Shown here: positions 15,562 through 24,681 of the stretch, piece after piece
Layout of the letters: every line of letters begins with the position of its first letter
Numbering within the stretch: position 1 is the stretch's first letter
Assembly (NCBI RefSeq): GCF_034043515.1
Contig: NZ_CP138214.1
Coordinates: forward strand, 5,649,501-5,713,500
Reading direction: 5' to 3'
Length of the DNA: 64,000 bases
Source: Pseudomonas sp. MUP55
GTDB lineage: Bacteria; Pseudomonadota; Gammaproteobacteria; Pseudomonadales; Pseudomonadaceae
Translations under genes and position numbers: made by a program
Notes under the pieces: generated by a model
What the model saw: the letters and a program-made list of their open reading frames with translations, nothing else
The model's database searches: none
Told to the model about the DNA's origin: nothing

Positions 15562-16539
15562 ATGAAAGCTGTGCTGTGCAAAGCCTTCGGTCCTGCCGAA
15601 ACTCTGGTGCTGGAAGAGATCGCCAGCCCCACGATCAAGAAGAACGAAGTCCTGCTGGACGTGCACGCGGCCGGGGTGAATTTCCCGGACACCCTGATCA
15701 TCGAAGGCAAATACCAGTTCAAGCCGCCCTTTCCGTTTTCACCGGGTGGCGAAGCGGCGGGCGTGGTAAGCGAGGTGGGGGAGAAGGTCAGCCACTTGAA
15801 AGTCGGCGATCGCGTGATGGCCCTCACCGGCTGGGGCAGCTTTGCCGAGCAGGTCGCGGTGCCGGGCTACAACGTGCTGCCGATCCCGCCCAGCATGGAC
15901 TTCAACACCGCCGCCGCCTTCAGCATGACCTACGGCACCTCGATGCACGCGCTGAAACAGCGCGCCCACCTGCAACCCGGCGAAACCCTGTTGGTACTCG
16001 GCGCCTCCGGTGGCGTGGGCCTGGCCGCCGTGGAAATCGGCAAGGCCATGGGCGCCCGGGTGATCGCCGCCGCCAGCAGCGCCGACAAACTGGCGGTGGC
16101 CAAGGCGGCCGGCGCCGATGAGCTGATCAACTACAGCGAAGCCAGCCTCAAGGACGAGGTCAAGCGCCTGACCGACGGCAACGGCGCCGACGTGATCTAC
16201 GACCCGGTGGGTGGTGACCTGTTCGACCAAGCCATCCGTTCGATCGCCTGGAACGGCCGCCTGCTGGTGGTGGGCTTCGCCAGCGGGCGCATTCCGGAAC
16301 TGCCGGTGAACCTGGCACTGCTCAAGGGCGCGGCAGTGGTGGGCGTGTTCTGGGGTTCGTTTGCCCAGCGTCAGCCGCAGGACAATGCGGCGAACTTTCA
16401 GCAGCTGTTCACTTGGTACGGTGAGGGCAAGCTCAAGCCGTTGGTGTCGCAGGTGTATGCGTTGGAACAGGCCGCCCAGGCAATCAATGACCTGGGGCAG
16501 CGCAAGGCGGTGGGCAAGGTGGTCGTCCAGACCCGCTGA
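15562..16539 (+). CDS. NADPH:quinone oxidoreductase family protein (zinc-independent MDR)
   Basis: A 325-residue medium-chain dehydrogenase/reductase of the quinone oxidoreductase/crotonyl-CoA reductase-like class. Motifs are AAGVNFPDTLIIEGKYQ, PGGEAAGVVSEVGEKV and the NADPH site LGASGGVGLAAVEIGKAMG. It lacks the cysteine set for structural zinc. ATG 15562 follows an AAGGA site; the frame is open 22 codons further upstream but without support. It faces the FliL-like gene divergently. The substrate is unknown. Confidence 0.88.
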   Translation: MKAVLCKAFGPAETLVLEEIASPTIKKNEVLLDVHAAGVNFPDTLIIEGKYQFKPPFPFSPGGEAAGVVSEVGEKVSHLKVGDRVMALTGWGSFAEQVAVPGYNVLPIPPSMDFNTAAAFSMTYGTSMHALKQRAHLQPGETLLVLGASGGVGLAAVEIGKAMGARVIAAASSADKLAVAKAAGADELINYSEASLKDEVKRLTDGNGADVIYDPVGGDLFDQAIRSIAWNGRLLVVGFASGRIPELPVNLALLKGAAVVGVFWGSFAQRQPQDNAANFQQLFTWYGEGKLKPLVSQVYALEQAAQAINDLGQRKAVGKVVVQTR

Positions 16540-16560
16540 CCGGTATGAAATGCATTCAAA

Positions 16561-16650
16561 TGTGGGAGGGGGCTTGCTCCCGATGGCGTTGTGTCAGTCA
16601 CCTGATGTATCAACTGACCCACCGCTATCGGGAGCAAGCCCCCTCCCACA
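16561..16650. repeat. REPIN downstream of the quinone oxidoreductase gene
   Basis: Inverted REP pair (GTGGGAGGGGGCTTGC ... GCAAGCCCCCTCCCAC), 22 bases after the stop. It lies upstream of the glpT promoter region. Confidence 0.92.
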
Positions 16651-16706
16651 AGTGGATCTCCCGTGTCTGCAGAATCCATTTACGACCACAACTTATCTAT
16701 TAGCGA

Positions 16707-16726
16707 CATGTTCATAAGAGAACATG
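16707..16726. promoter_or_regulatory. candidate GlpR operator upstream of glpT
   Basis: CATGTTC and GAACATG form a perfect inverted repeat with a 6-base centre. The ATGTTC-N6-GAACAT half-sites and spacing match the E. coli GlpR operator consensus. It is about 107 bases before the glpT start. No glpR is in the window. Confidence 0.45.
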
Positions 16727-16771
16727 CAATTGCTCCGTTTTCCTGTGTTTGCAGATAAGAGGCGATGCTAT

Positions 16772-16785
16772 TTTCGGTAACGAAA
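16772..16785. promoter_or_regulatory. inverted repeat near the glpT start
   Basis: TTTCG-GTAA-CGAAA is a perfect 5-bp inverted repeat about 48 bases before glpT. It resembles the TTTCG-containing motif I recall for GlpR in pseudomonads, so it competes with the upstream palindrome as the operator. Confidence 0.35.
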
Positions 16786-16833
16786 CTGTAACATTCGCAT
16801 CCGCAGTCAAAACAAGAAATTTGGAGCTCTTGA

Positions 16834-18171
16834 ATGTTTGCTTTCTTTCGACCTGCCGCACACCAGGCGCCCCTGCCTGAAGAAAAAATAGACAGTACCT
16901 ACCGACGGCTGCGCTGGCAGATCTTCGCCGGTATTTTCTTCGGTTACGCCGGCTACTACCTGCTGCGCAAAAACTTCTCCCTGGCCATGCCCTACCTGAT
17001 CGACGAGGGTTACACCCGCGGTGAGCTGGGCCTGGCGATGTCGGCCATCGCGATCGCCTACGGCCTGTCCAAGTTCCTCATGGGCCTGGTGTCCGACCGC
17101 TCCAACCCGCGCTACTTCCTGCCCTTCGGCCTGCTGGTTTCAGCCGGGGTCATGTTCATTTTCGGTTTCGCACCCTGGGCAACGTCCAGCGTGACCATGA
17201 TGTTCATTTTGCTGTTCATCAACGGTTGGGCCCAGGGCATGGGCTGGCCGCCAAGTGGGCGGACCATGGTGCACTGGTGGTCGCAGAAGGAACGCGGCGG
17301 CGTAGTGTCGGTATGGAACGTGGCGCATAACGTCGGCGGCGGCCTGATCGGCCCGCTGTTCCTGCTGGGCATGGCCTGGTTCAACGACTGGCATGCGGCC
17401 TTTTATGTACCGGCGACCGTGGCGTTGCTGGTGGCGGCGTTTGCCTTCATCACCATGCGTGACACCCCGCAGTCGGTAGGCCTGCCGCCTATCGAGAAGT
17501 ACAAGAACGACTACCCGGAAGGCTACGACGCCAGCCACGAAGACGAATTCAGCGCCAAGGAAATCTTCGTCAAGTACGTACTGCGCAACAAAATGCTGTG
17601 GTACATCGCGTTCGCCAACGTGTTCGTCTACCTGCTGCGCTACGGCGTACTGGACTGGGCGCCGACCTACCTGAAAGAAGCCAAGCATTTCACGGTGGAC
17701 AAGTCGTCCTGGGCGTATTTCTTTTACGAGTGGGCAGGTATCCCGGGCACGCTGCTGTGCGGCTGGATGTCGGACAAGATCTTCCGTGGCAATCGCGGCC
17801 TGACCGGCATCGTGTTCATGGCGCTGGTAACCGTGGCGACCCTGGTTTACTGGCTCAACCCGCCGGGAAATCCAATGGTCGACATGATCGCGCTGTTCTC
17901 CATCGGCTTTTTGATCTATGGCCCGGTGATGCTGATCGGCCTGCAGGCGCTGGAACTGGCACCGAAGAAAGCCGCCGGCACGGCTGCGGGCTTCACCGGC
18001 CTGTTCGGCTACCTGGGCGGTTCGGTGGCGGCGAGTGCGGCGATGGGCTACACCGTGGACCACTTCGGTTGGGACGGTGGTTTCGTGCTGCTGATCGGCG
18101 CGTGCATCCTGGCGATTGCGTTCCTGATCCCAACGCTGTGGCACACCAACAGCGTCAGCTCGGCGCGCTAA
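16834..18171 (+). CDS. glpT: glycerol-3-phosphate:phosphate antiporter
   Basis: A 445-residue major-facilitator transporter with 12 membrane segments that imports sn-glycerol-3-phosphate in exchange for phosphate. The substrate-binding arginines are visible in [13 protein letters not shown] (equivalent of Arg45 in E. coli) and [12 protein letters not shown] (equivalent of Arg269). RSNPRYFLP and WGPTYL-like sequences complete the OPA-family pattern. It overlaps the convergent chaC gene by 4 bases at the 3' ends. Other glp genes (glpD, glpK, glpF, glpR) are not in the window. Confidence 0.95.
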   Translation: MFAFFRPAAHQAPLPEEKIDSTYRRLRWQIFAGIFFGYAGYYLLRKNFSLAMPYLIDEGYTRGELGLAMSAIAIAYGLSKFLMGLVSDRSNPRYFLPFGLLVSAGVMFIFGFAPWATSSVTMMFILLFINGWAQGMGWPPSGRTMVHWWSQKERGGVVSVWNVAHNVGGGLIGPLFLLGMAWFNDWHAAFYVPATVALLVAAFAFITMRDTPQSVGLPPIEKYKNDYPEGYDASHEDEFSAKEIFVKYVLRNKMLWYIAFANVFVYLLRYGVLDWAPTYLKEAKHFTVDKSSWAYFFYEWAGIPGTLLCGWMSDKIFRGNRGLTGIVFMALVTVATLVYWLNPPGNPMVDMIALFSIGFLIYGPVMLIGLQALELAPKKAAGTAAGFTGLFGYLGGSVAASAAMGYTVDHFGWDGGFVLLIGACILAIAFLIPTLWHTNSVSSAR

Positions 18172-18821
18172 CCGCCTGAGCAATCCTTTGCACAACGCTT
18201 GAGCCGCGCCTCCAGGTTTTTATCTGGCATGGCGTGGCTACGCAGGGCGTTCACGGTCTGCTCGACATAATCGCGAGTGGTGCCGTAACGCCCGCAAGCG
18301 CTTTGCAGCACATGATTGAGCACGATATCAGGCAAGTTGCCGGCATAGCTGGGCAAGTGCCGTTCCAGCACAAACCCCAATGCCTGTACCTGACTGCCAT
18401 CCTCCAGCCGGCAACTGAGCCAGTGCGGTCGATAGGACGGGTACGGCATCTCGCGTTGCCATAACGCATAAAGCGAAGCCTCCAGCTGATCCTCCGGCAA
18501 GCGGTAAGCAAACCCGCTGCACGACCCGCCGCGATCCAGCCCGAACACCAGGCCCGGCAACTCCGGCGTACCGCGGTGCTCGTGGGACCACAGGTACAGG
18601 CCCCGGTGATAGCCATGGACCCGTGCGCGCACCCGCTCGGTGGAGGAGCATTCAGGACGCCAGATCAGCGAACCATACGCAAATAGCCAGACCGGCCCAC
18701 CCTTGTGCCGACCCATAGTGGCCTGCATCGAGCTCATCAATTGTTCGTGAGTGAGTTGCGGCCCCAGATCGAGCCGCGGAGGGTAAGCCAACTGCAAAAG
18801 ATCGGTTTCGATGGCGGTCAT
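18168..18821 (-). CDS. chaC: gamma-glutamylcyclotransferase, ChaC-like
   Basis: A 217-residue ChaC-family enzyme, expected to cleave glutathione into 5-oxoproline and Cys-Gly in the cytoplasm. The family glycine motif appears as [13 protein letters not shown], and the [16 protein letters not shown] and [13 protein letters not shown] segments are diagnostic. The catalytic glutamate should lie in the RLPEDQLEA region. It is convergent with glpT and 27 bases downstream of the TonB receptor gene, from which it may be co-transcribed. Confidence 0.9.
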   Translation of the reverse strand: MTAIETDLLQLAYPPRLDLGPQLTHEQLMSSMQATMGRHKGGPVWLFAYGSLIWRPECSSTERVRARVHGYHRGLYLWSHEHRGTPELPGLVFGLDRGGSCSGFAYRLPEDQLEASLYALWQREMPYPSYRPHWLSCRLEDGSQVQALGFVLERHLPSYAGNLPDIVLNHVLQSACGRYGTTRDYVEQTVNALRSHAMPDKNLEARLKRCAKDCSGG

Positions 18822-18848
18822 GGCGAAAAGCGGTGCGCCTCCTGTGTG

Positions 18849-21236
18849 TTACCAGTTGTAAGCAACTTTACCGTAATAAAACGCGCCGCTGTAACCGTAC
18901 GGCGAAAAAGTGCTATAGGCCAGATTGCCGCCGCTGCTGGCGTAGGCATTGACCTTCTCGGGGTATTTGTCGGTGACGTTGTCGCCGCCCAAGGTGAAGG
19001 TCCAGTTCTTCAGTTTGTAATCCGCCGACAGGTCCAGCACCCAGGCTGCCTTGAAGGTCTGGTCGTTGACCTTGTCCGCCTGGTAGCTGGTGAACTCACC
19101 ATAGCGCACCAGGTTGCTGTGCAGCGCCCACTGGCCGAAGGTGAAATCGTTGCCCAGGCTCAGCTTGTGCTGGGGCGTGGTGTCACCGAGCAAACCAATG
19201 CGCTCGCGACGGTCCACCCGCACCAGGTTGGCACCCAGACTGTCGAGGACCGCCGGATTGGCCTTCACGTCGGTGACTTTGGTGTGGTTGTAGTTGTAGC
19301 CCACGGTGCTGTTCCAGCGAATACCGTTATCGAACTGATAGCGATAGTTGGCCACCAGGTCGACACCGTCGGTGCTGGTGTCGGTGGCATTGGTGAAGTA
19401 ACGCGCGGTGGTGTAGTTGATATTGCCGACCCCGTTGGCTTGCAGGTAGGCAACCGTCGCCGGGTTGAGCGAGAGGTTGGACGAGAGGCTGATGCGGTCG
19501 CGTATGTCGATGCGATACACATCCAGCGTCACCGTCAGGTCGTCGGCAGGCTCCAGCACCAGGCCAAGGCTGTAGTTGCGCGACTTTTCGGCCTTGAGGT
19601 CTTCGGCGCCGAGCAGTCGCGCCACCTGGCTGTTGGCAGGGAACGTGCCGGCCTCCTGGATCGTATTGCCGATCAACTGCGACGAGGTATAGGCGAAATT
19701 CTGCTGGGCCAGGGACGGCGCGCGAAAGCCGTTGGAAATACTGCCGCGCAACGCCACTTGCGGGGTGAAGTCGTAACGGGCCGACAGCGAACCGCTGAGG
19801 TTGGAGCCAAAATCACTGTAGTCCTCATGCCGCACCGCAGCCGAGGCGCTGAGTTTTTCGGTGAAGTTGGTTTCCAGGTCCAGATACTGCGCCCAGTTGT
19901 GCCGGGTGCTGGTGCCGGCATCGGCATCGCGAAAGCCACCGAGGCCCGAGCTGCCGGTCTGGTAGTAGGACGCGGGCTCCCCTGCTTCGATTTCATAACC
20001 TTGATGCAGGTATTCACCGCCAAACGCCACGGAAACCGGGTATGGCAGCAACCCCAGGTCAAACTCACGGGACAGGTCCAGGCTGACTTGCTTCTGATCG
20101 TTGCTCAAGGTGCCATTGTTGAATTTGCGCGGCGTGCTCAGGCCCAGGGACGTATTGATGGTTTCAGTGCCCAGCTCATACTGGTTCTTGCCGTAGTTGG
20201 CCGACAAATCGTAATGCCAGTCGTAAGCCAGCAGACCGCGCAAGCCGACCACCAGGGACGTGTCTTCCAGGTTGCCCTTGATCAGCGGCAGGTAGCCGTT
20301 GGGGTTGAGCGCCGCAATGTTGTTGGACGCATTGCTCGCTCGATAGAACGCCGCCGTCTCGCCGCGTCGCTTGCTGTAGCCGCCGAAGGTGTAGAACTCG
20401 GCCGCATCGTTGAAGGCATATTCAGAGTTGAACTGGAACTTGCCTTCGTTGGTGGCCGGCTCGCCCTGACGGAACACACGCTGACCGTAGGTGGTGGAGC
20501 CGACGCTGCCGGGGCGGTAATCATTGCCCGCGCGATTGGTGTAATCGTTGTCGGCGCCTTCGCCCGAGAGGTTGATAAAGCCGTTGTCGCCCAAGGCCAG
20601 GCCGGTGTTGCCACTGATATTGCGCTGGATTCCGTCACCCTTCTTGTACTCACCGAACTTGGTGGAGACCGAGCCGCCATGATCGGTGTGCTTGAGAATC
20701 ACGTTGATCACCCCAGCGATCGCGTCTGAGCCATAACGAGCAGAGGCGCCATCACGCAACACTTCGATGTGGTCGACCGCCGACAGCGGGATTGCATTCA
20801 AGTCTGCCGGTGCCGAACCGCGGCCCACCGCTCCGCCGAGATTGACGAAGGCACTGGTGTGACGGCGCTTGCCGTTGACCAGCACCAGCACCTGGTCCGG
20901 CGACAGGCCGCGCAACTGCGCCGGGCGCACCAGTTCGGCGCCATCGACCAGGCTTGGCCGGGGAAAGTTGATCGATGGAATCAGGCGCGCCAACACGGCG
21001 CCCAACTCGTCGGAGCCGGTGCTGCGCAGGGTTTCGCCGGAGATCACGTCGATAGGCGACAACGAAGCGCTGGCAGTGCGCTCCTGGGCGCGGGTACCGG
21101 TGACGATCACCGTGTCGAGCCTGGGCGCTTCGGCGGCAGGCGTTTCGTCTGCCAGGACGGGATTGAAGCCCACAGCGGTCAGCAAATTGGCCGACAAAAT
21201 CGCTGAGTACAGCGCGTGTTTCTTGTAACTCCCCAT
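18849..21236 (-). CDS. TonB-dependent outer-membrane receptor
   Basis: A 795-residue receptor. It has a signal peptide (ending PVLADE), a TonB-box-like LDTVIVTGTRA, and a plug domain containing LRGLSPDQVLVLVNGKRRH and GSDAIAGVINVILK. A long barrel follows, with repeated aromatic strands, and ends in YYGKVAYNW. The plug resembles the large receptors often associated with carbohydrate or general nutrient uptake rather than a classical siderophore receptor, but the substrate cannot be stated. No sigma/anti-sigma pair or TonB genes adjoin it. ATG 21236 has a GGGAG site upstream. Confidence 0.9.
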   Translation of the reverse strand: MGSYKKHALYSAILSANLLTAVGFNPVLADETPAAEAPRLDTVIVTGTRAQERTASASLSPIDVISGETLRSTGSDELGAVLARLIPSINFPRPSLVDGAELVRPAQLRGLSPDQVLVLVNGKRRHTSAFVNLGGAVGRGSAPADLNAIPLSAVDHIEVLRDGASARYGSDAIAGVINVILKHTDHGGSVSTKFGEYKKGDGIQRNISGNTGLALGDNGFINLSGEGADNDYTNRAGNDYRPGSVGSTTYGQRVFRQGEPATNEGKFQFNSEYAFNDAAEFYTFGGYSKRRGETAAFYRASNASNNIAALNPNGYLPLIKGNLEDTSLVVGLRGLLAYDWHYDLSANYGKNQYELGTETINTSLGLSTPRKFNNGTLSNDQKQVSLDLSREFDLGLLPYPVSVAFGGEYLHQGYEIEAGEPASYYQTGSSGLGGFRDADAGTSTRHNWAQYLDLETNFTEKLSASAAVRHEDYSDFGSNLSGSLSARYDFTPQVALRGSISNGFRAPSLAQQNFAYTSSQLIGNTIQEAGTFPANSQVARLLGAEDLKAEKSRNYSLGLVLEPADDLTVTLDVYRIDIRDRISLSSNLSLNPATVAYLQANGVGNINYTTARYFTNATDTSTDGVDLVANYRYQFDNGIRWNSTVGYNYNHTKVTDVKANPAVLDSLGANLVRVDRRERIGLLGDTTPQHKLSLGNDFTFGQWALHSNLVRYGEFTSYQADKVNDQTFKAAWVLDLSADYKLKNWTFTLGGDNVTDKYPEKVNAYASSGGNLAYSTFSPYGYSGAFYYGKVAYNW

Positions 21237-21565
21237 ACCACTCCCCTTGAATCAGGAATCAGAACTTCACTGCTCTGAATTCGTACGATCGATCCGGCTG
21301 GCGGGCGGTGGCGGTCAGTGTGTTGGTGACTGAAAGAAGATCGGTAGTCCGTTGAGATATAGCTTAATGATATTTATCTAACAAATTAAATACCTTTAAA
21401 GAATAAGCGAAAGCATAAGCAAGCAAGCTCTGCCGTCAGGATTGAGGGCAACAATCCCGCTACTTTCAGCCCCGGTTCAGCCTGGGAATTCGCCAAACCG
21501 TCAAAATGGCGCGTACAGAACGACCACTTAGCCGCCCTTCTAACCGACTATCGAGGTCGCACCCC
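21237..21565. other. 329-bp intergenic region, divergent promoters
   Basis: This gap lies between the minus-strand receptor and the plus-strand PagP-like gene, so it should hold both promoters. It is notably AT-rich at about 21355-21420. A weak Fur-like stretch at 21363-21381 matches only about 11 of 19 consensus positions by eye, too few to call. No coding sequence or RNA was recognised. Confidence 0.6.
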
Positions 21566-22048
21566 ATGAAGAAATTCCGATTGCCTGGCCTGTTGTTCCT
21601 CGCCCAGGCCACCACGGCACTGGCTGGCGAAACGCTGGCTGTCGAGGACGAAAAAGGCTTCTGGTACGCCCAGACCAGCGTCTACACCCGGCACTTCGCG
21701 CCTGACCCGGAGCACAACAACAACCAGGACCTGATCGGCCTGGAGCACAACGAAGCCTCGGGTTTTGTGTACGGCGGGGCGACGTTTCGCAATTCGTTCC
21801 GCCAGCGTTCGTACTATGCCTATGCAGGTAAGCGCTATGACATGGCCGAGTACCCGGTGTACCTGAAGGTCACGGGCGGGGCGATCCAGGGTTATCGCGG
21901 CAAGTATCGCGATAAGATCCCGCTGAACCGTTATGGCGTGGCGCCGGTGATCATCCCCTCGGTAGGCACGCATTACGGGCCGGTGGCGGCGGAAGTGGTG
22001 CTGCTGGGGTTCAATGCGGCGATGGTGACGACGGGGTTACGGTTCTGA
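21566..22048 (+). CDS. PagP-like outer-membrane lipid A acyltransferase (divergent)
   Basis: A 160-residue protein with a signal peptide (MKKFRLPGLLFLAQATTALA) and an 8-stranded-barrel pattern ending in TTGLRF. Aligned by eye with E. coli PagP, it shares order and motifs. VYTRHFAPDPEHNN sits where PagP has its catalytic-His loop. ATFRNSFRQRSYYAYAGKRY matches the FKDSF segment holding Asp76-Ser77 (here Asn-Ser), and SVGTHYGPVAAEVV matches SVGYGPV. PagP moves palmitate to lipid A in the outer membrane. Relatives are sometimes annotated as glycerol-3-phosphate transporters, which the size and barrel contradict. The start is ATG 21566; the frame is open upstream without a signal sequence. Confidence 0.62.
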   Translation: MKKFRLPGLLFLAQATTALAGETLAVEDEKGFWYAQTSVYTRHFAPDPEHNNNQDLIGLEHNEASGFVYGGATFRNSFRQRSYYAYAGKRYDMAEYPVYLKVTGGAIQGYRGKYRDKIPLNRYGVAPVIIPSVGTHYGPVAAEVVLLGFNAAMVTTGLRF

Positions 22049-22127
22049 GCGGGCGCGGGTCAATGCGCGGGGGGTTGCTCACACATGCGTTTCGTCAGTC
22101 GACCTATGTGTAAACCGATCCATTGCA

Positions 22128-22151
22128 ATCGCGGGCAAACCCACTCCCACA
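22128..22151. repeat. single REP-like sequence, variant type
   Basis: ATCGCGGGCAAACCCACTCCCACA resembles one REP half but belongs to a different sequence type from the GTGGGAGGGGGCTTGC pairs. It has no partner nearby and lies between the PagP-like gene and the end of the reductase gene. Confidence 0.6.
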
Positions 22152-22187
22152 ATTGATCGGCGTTTAACCCTGATGTTTTTGCTCTGC

Positions 22188-23156
22188 TCAGGGCCGGGGG
22201 GCGTAGGCAAATACGTCAGCGCGCATCTGGTGCGCATCCATCCCGGCGTCGACCAATGCGTCCAGCGTGCCGTAGATCATCGCCGGTGAGCCGCTGGCGT
22301 AAACATGCACGGCCGTCAGGTCGGCAATGTCTTCGCACACAGCTTCATGCAGTAACCCGCAACGCCCTTCCCAACCGCACAAGTCGCTCACAACCTTGTG
22401 CAGGAACAGGTTGGGCAGTTGCTGCCACTGTTCCCAGTGTTCGATCTCGTAGAAGTCTTCCGGACGACGCACGCCCCAATACAGGTGCACAGGGTGCTTG
22501 AAACCGGAAGCCCGGCAATGCTCGATCAGGCTGTGCATCTGGGCCATGCCGGTGCCGGCGGCGATCAGTACCAGCGGCCCGTCCGGCAACTCGGCCAGGT
22601 GGGTGTCACCGAACGGCAGTTCAATACGCGCCATTTGATTGCGCTGGAGCTGGTCCAGCAGGTTGCGTGCGCTGTCTTCACGGGCCAGCACGTGCAGTTC
22701 CAGCTCACGCCCGGAGTGAGGCGCCGACGCCAGGGAAAACGCCGACTTCTCGCCGTTCTCCCGCTCGATCATCAGGTATTGCCCGGCGTGATAACGCACC
22801 GCCTTGCCCGCCGGGGCTCGCAGGCGCACGCGCCACACATCGCCACCGACTTCCACGCATTCGCTCAATTGGCACGACAACTTGCGCAACGGCAACTCTC
22901 CCGGCGCCAGCACGCCATCCCACAACACAATGCAATCTTCCAGCGGCTCGGCGATACAGGTAAAGAACTCACCGTGATCACGCACCTCACCGGCCTGCTG
23001 CACCCGGCCCTCCACCAGCAGCGCCGCGCACACGTGGCATACGCCGTTGCGACAGGCCTGAGGGCACTCGTAGCCGAGGCGACGTGCGCCGTCGAGGATT
23101 CGTTCGCCAGGGTCCAGCTCCAGTACAGCGCCGGAAGGTTGCAGGGTTACACGCAT
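22188..23156 (-). CDS. 2Fe-2S ferredoxin-flavin NAD(P)H reductase (AscD/Fre-like)
   Basis: A 322-residue fusion. The N-terminal ~90 residues form a plant-type ferredoxin (CPQACRNGVCHVCAALL, with another Cys in FTCIAEP). Then come an FAD domain (YHAGQYLMIE, KSAFSLASAP) and an NAD(P)-binding domain (LIAAGTGMAQMHSLIEH, ending DVFAYAP). Relatives are labelled CDP-6-deoxy-glucoseen reductase, but no dideoxysugar genes are present. Its start overlaps the ubiD stop by one base (TGATG). In E. coli the flavin reductase gene fre follows ubiD, so a supply of reduced flavin for UbiX/UbiD is plausible but inferred. A TTG one codon upstream is rejected in favour of ATG 23156. Confidence 0.85.
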   Translation of the reverse strand: MRVTLQPSGAVLELDPGERILDGARRLGYECPQACRNGVCHVCAALLVEGRVQQAGEVRDHGEFFTCIAEPLEDCIVLWDGVLAPGELPLRKLSCQLSECVEVGGDVWRVRLRAPAGKAVRYHAGQYLMIERENGEKSAFSLASAPHSGRELELHVLAREDSARNLLDQLQRNQMARIELPFGDTHLAELPDGPLVLIAAGTGMAQMHSLIEHCRASGFKHPVHLYWGVRRPEDFYEIEHWEQWQQLPNLFLHKVVSDLCGWEGRCGLLHEAVCEDIADLTAVHVYASGSPAMIYGTLDALVDAGMDAHQMRADVFAYAPRP

Positions 23157-24622
23157 CAATCTATTCCCAATTCTTTCCAGATTGCATCGACGCGAGCCGT
23201 CACTGCGTCATCCTTGACGATTACCCGGCCCCACTCACGGGTGGTTTCGCCCGGCCATTTGTGCGTGGCATCCAGGCCCATTTTTGACCCGAGGCCCGAC
23301 ACCGGCGAGGCGAAATCGAGGTAGTCGATCGGCGTATTGTCGATCATTACCGTGTCGCGCTTGGGGTCCATACGCGTGGTAATGGCCCAGATCACGTCGT
23401 TCCAGTCGCGAGCGTTGATGTCGTCGTCGGTGACAATAACGAACTTGGTGTACATGAATTGTCGTAAAAACGACCACACACCCAGCATTACCCGCTTGGC
23501 ATGGCCGGGATACGACTTTTTCATGGTGACGATGGCCATGCGGTACGAGCAACCTTCCGGCGGCAGGTAGAAGTCGGTGATTTCCGGGAACTGCTTTTGC
23601 AGGATCGGCACGAACACTTCGTTCAGCGCCACGCCGAGGATGGCAGGCTCATCCGGTGGCCGGCCGGTGTAGGTGCTGTGGTAGATCGGTTTGATCCGGT
23701 GGGTGATGCGCTCAACGGTGAACACCGGAAAACTGTCGACTTCGTTGTAATAACCGGTGTGGTCGCCGTAAGGCCCTTCATCGGCCATTTCGCCGGGGTG
23801 AATCACGCCTTCGAGGATGATTTCGGAGGTGGCTGGCACCTGCAGGTCGTTACCGCGGCATTTCACCAGTTCGGTGCGATTGCCGCGCAGCAGGCCGGCA
23901 AAGGCGTATTCGGACAGGCTGTCGGGCACCGGCGTCACGGCGCCCAGGATGGTGGCCGGGTCGGCGCCCAGCGCCACGGAAACCGGGAACGGCTTACCCG
24001 GGTGCTTTTCGCACCACTCACGAAAGTCCAGGGCGCCGCCACGGTGGCTCAGCCAGCGCATGATCACTTTATTGCGACCGATCACTTGCTGACGGTAGAT
24101 GCCCAGGTTCTGGCGATCCTTGTTCGGGCCTTTGGTGACGGTCAGGCCCCAGGTAATCAGCGGGCCGACATCGCCGGGCCAGCAGGTCTGCACCGGGAGC
24201 ATGGCCAGGTCGACATCATCGCCTTCGATGACCACTTCCTGACACACCGCGTCCTTGACCACCTTGGGCGCCATGGCAATGATCTTGCGAAAGATCGGCA
24301 GCTTCGACCAGGCGTCCTTCAAGCCTTTGGGCGGCTCGGGCTCCTTGAGGAAAGCCAGCAGCTTGCCGATCTCGCGCAACTCGCTGACCGACTCGGCGCC
24401 CATGCCAAAGGCGACGCGCTCGGGCGTGCCGAACAGGTTGCCGAGCACCGGGATGTCATAGCCGGTCGGGTTCTCGAACAGCAGCGCCGGGCCCTTGTTG
24501 CGCAGGGTACGGTCGCAAATCTCAGTCATTTCCAGTACCGGTGAAATCGGCATCTGGATACGTTTCAACTCTCCGCGCTGCTCAAGTTGCTGCACGAAAT
24601 CCCGAAGATCCTTGAATTTCAT
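23156..24622 (-). CDS. ubiD: 4-hydroxy-3-polyprenylbenzoate decarboxylase
   Basis: A 488-residue prenylated-FMN-dependent decarboxylase of ubiquinone biosynthesis. It starts with the family sequence [17 protein letters not shown]. Conserved parts include [33 protein letters not shown], and the catalytic Glu-Asp region around [23 protein letters not shown] 24622 begins the conserved sequence; a GTG four codons upstream is also possible. It leads a two-gene unit with the ferredoxin reductase. Confidence 0.95.
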   Translation of the reverse strand: MKFKDLRDFVQQLEQRGELKRIQMPISPVLEMTEICDRTLRNKGPALLFENPTGYDIPVLGNLFGTPERVAFGMGAESVSELREIGKLLAFLKEPEPPKGLKDAWSKLPIFRKIIAMAPKVVKDAVCQEVVIEGDDVDLAMLPVQTCWPGDVGPLITWGLTVTKGPNKDRQNLGIYRQQVIGRNKVIMRWLSHRGGALDFREWCEKHPGKPFPVSVALGADPATILGAVTPVPDSLSEYAFAGLLRGNRTELVKCRGNDLQVPATSEIILEGVIHPGEMADEGPYGDHTGYYNEVDSFPVFTVERITHRIKPIYHSTYTGRPPDEPAILGVALNEVFVPILQKQFPEITDFYLPPEGCSYRMAIVTMKKSYPGHAKRVMLGVWSFLRQFMYTKFVIVTDDDINARDWNDVIWAITTRMDPKRDTVMIDNTPIDYLDFASPVSGLGSKMGLDATHKWPGETTREWGRVIVKDDAVTARVDAIWKELGID

Positions 24623-24681
24623 TAACCATGCCACCCGTAAAATAGGCGTACATCCTACCTGCTCCGGAGGCGGCTGGCAGC

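Noticed and set aside
18705..20729. 674-codon open frame opposite the TonB receptor
   Set aside because: Low-complexity Val/Gly/Arg translation with no signal or motif; the opposite strand clearly encodes a receptor.
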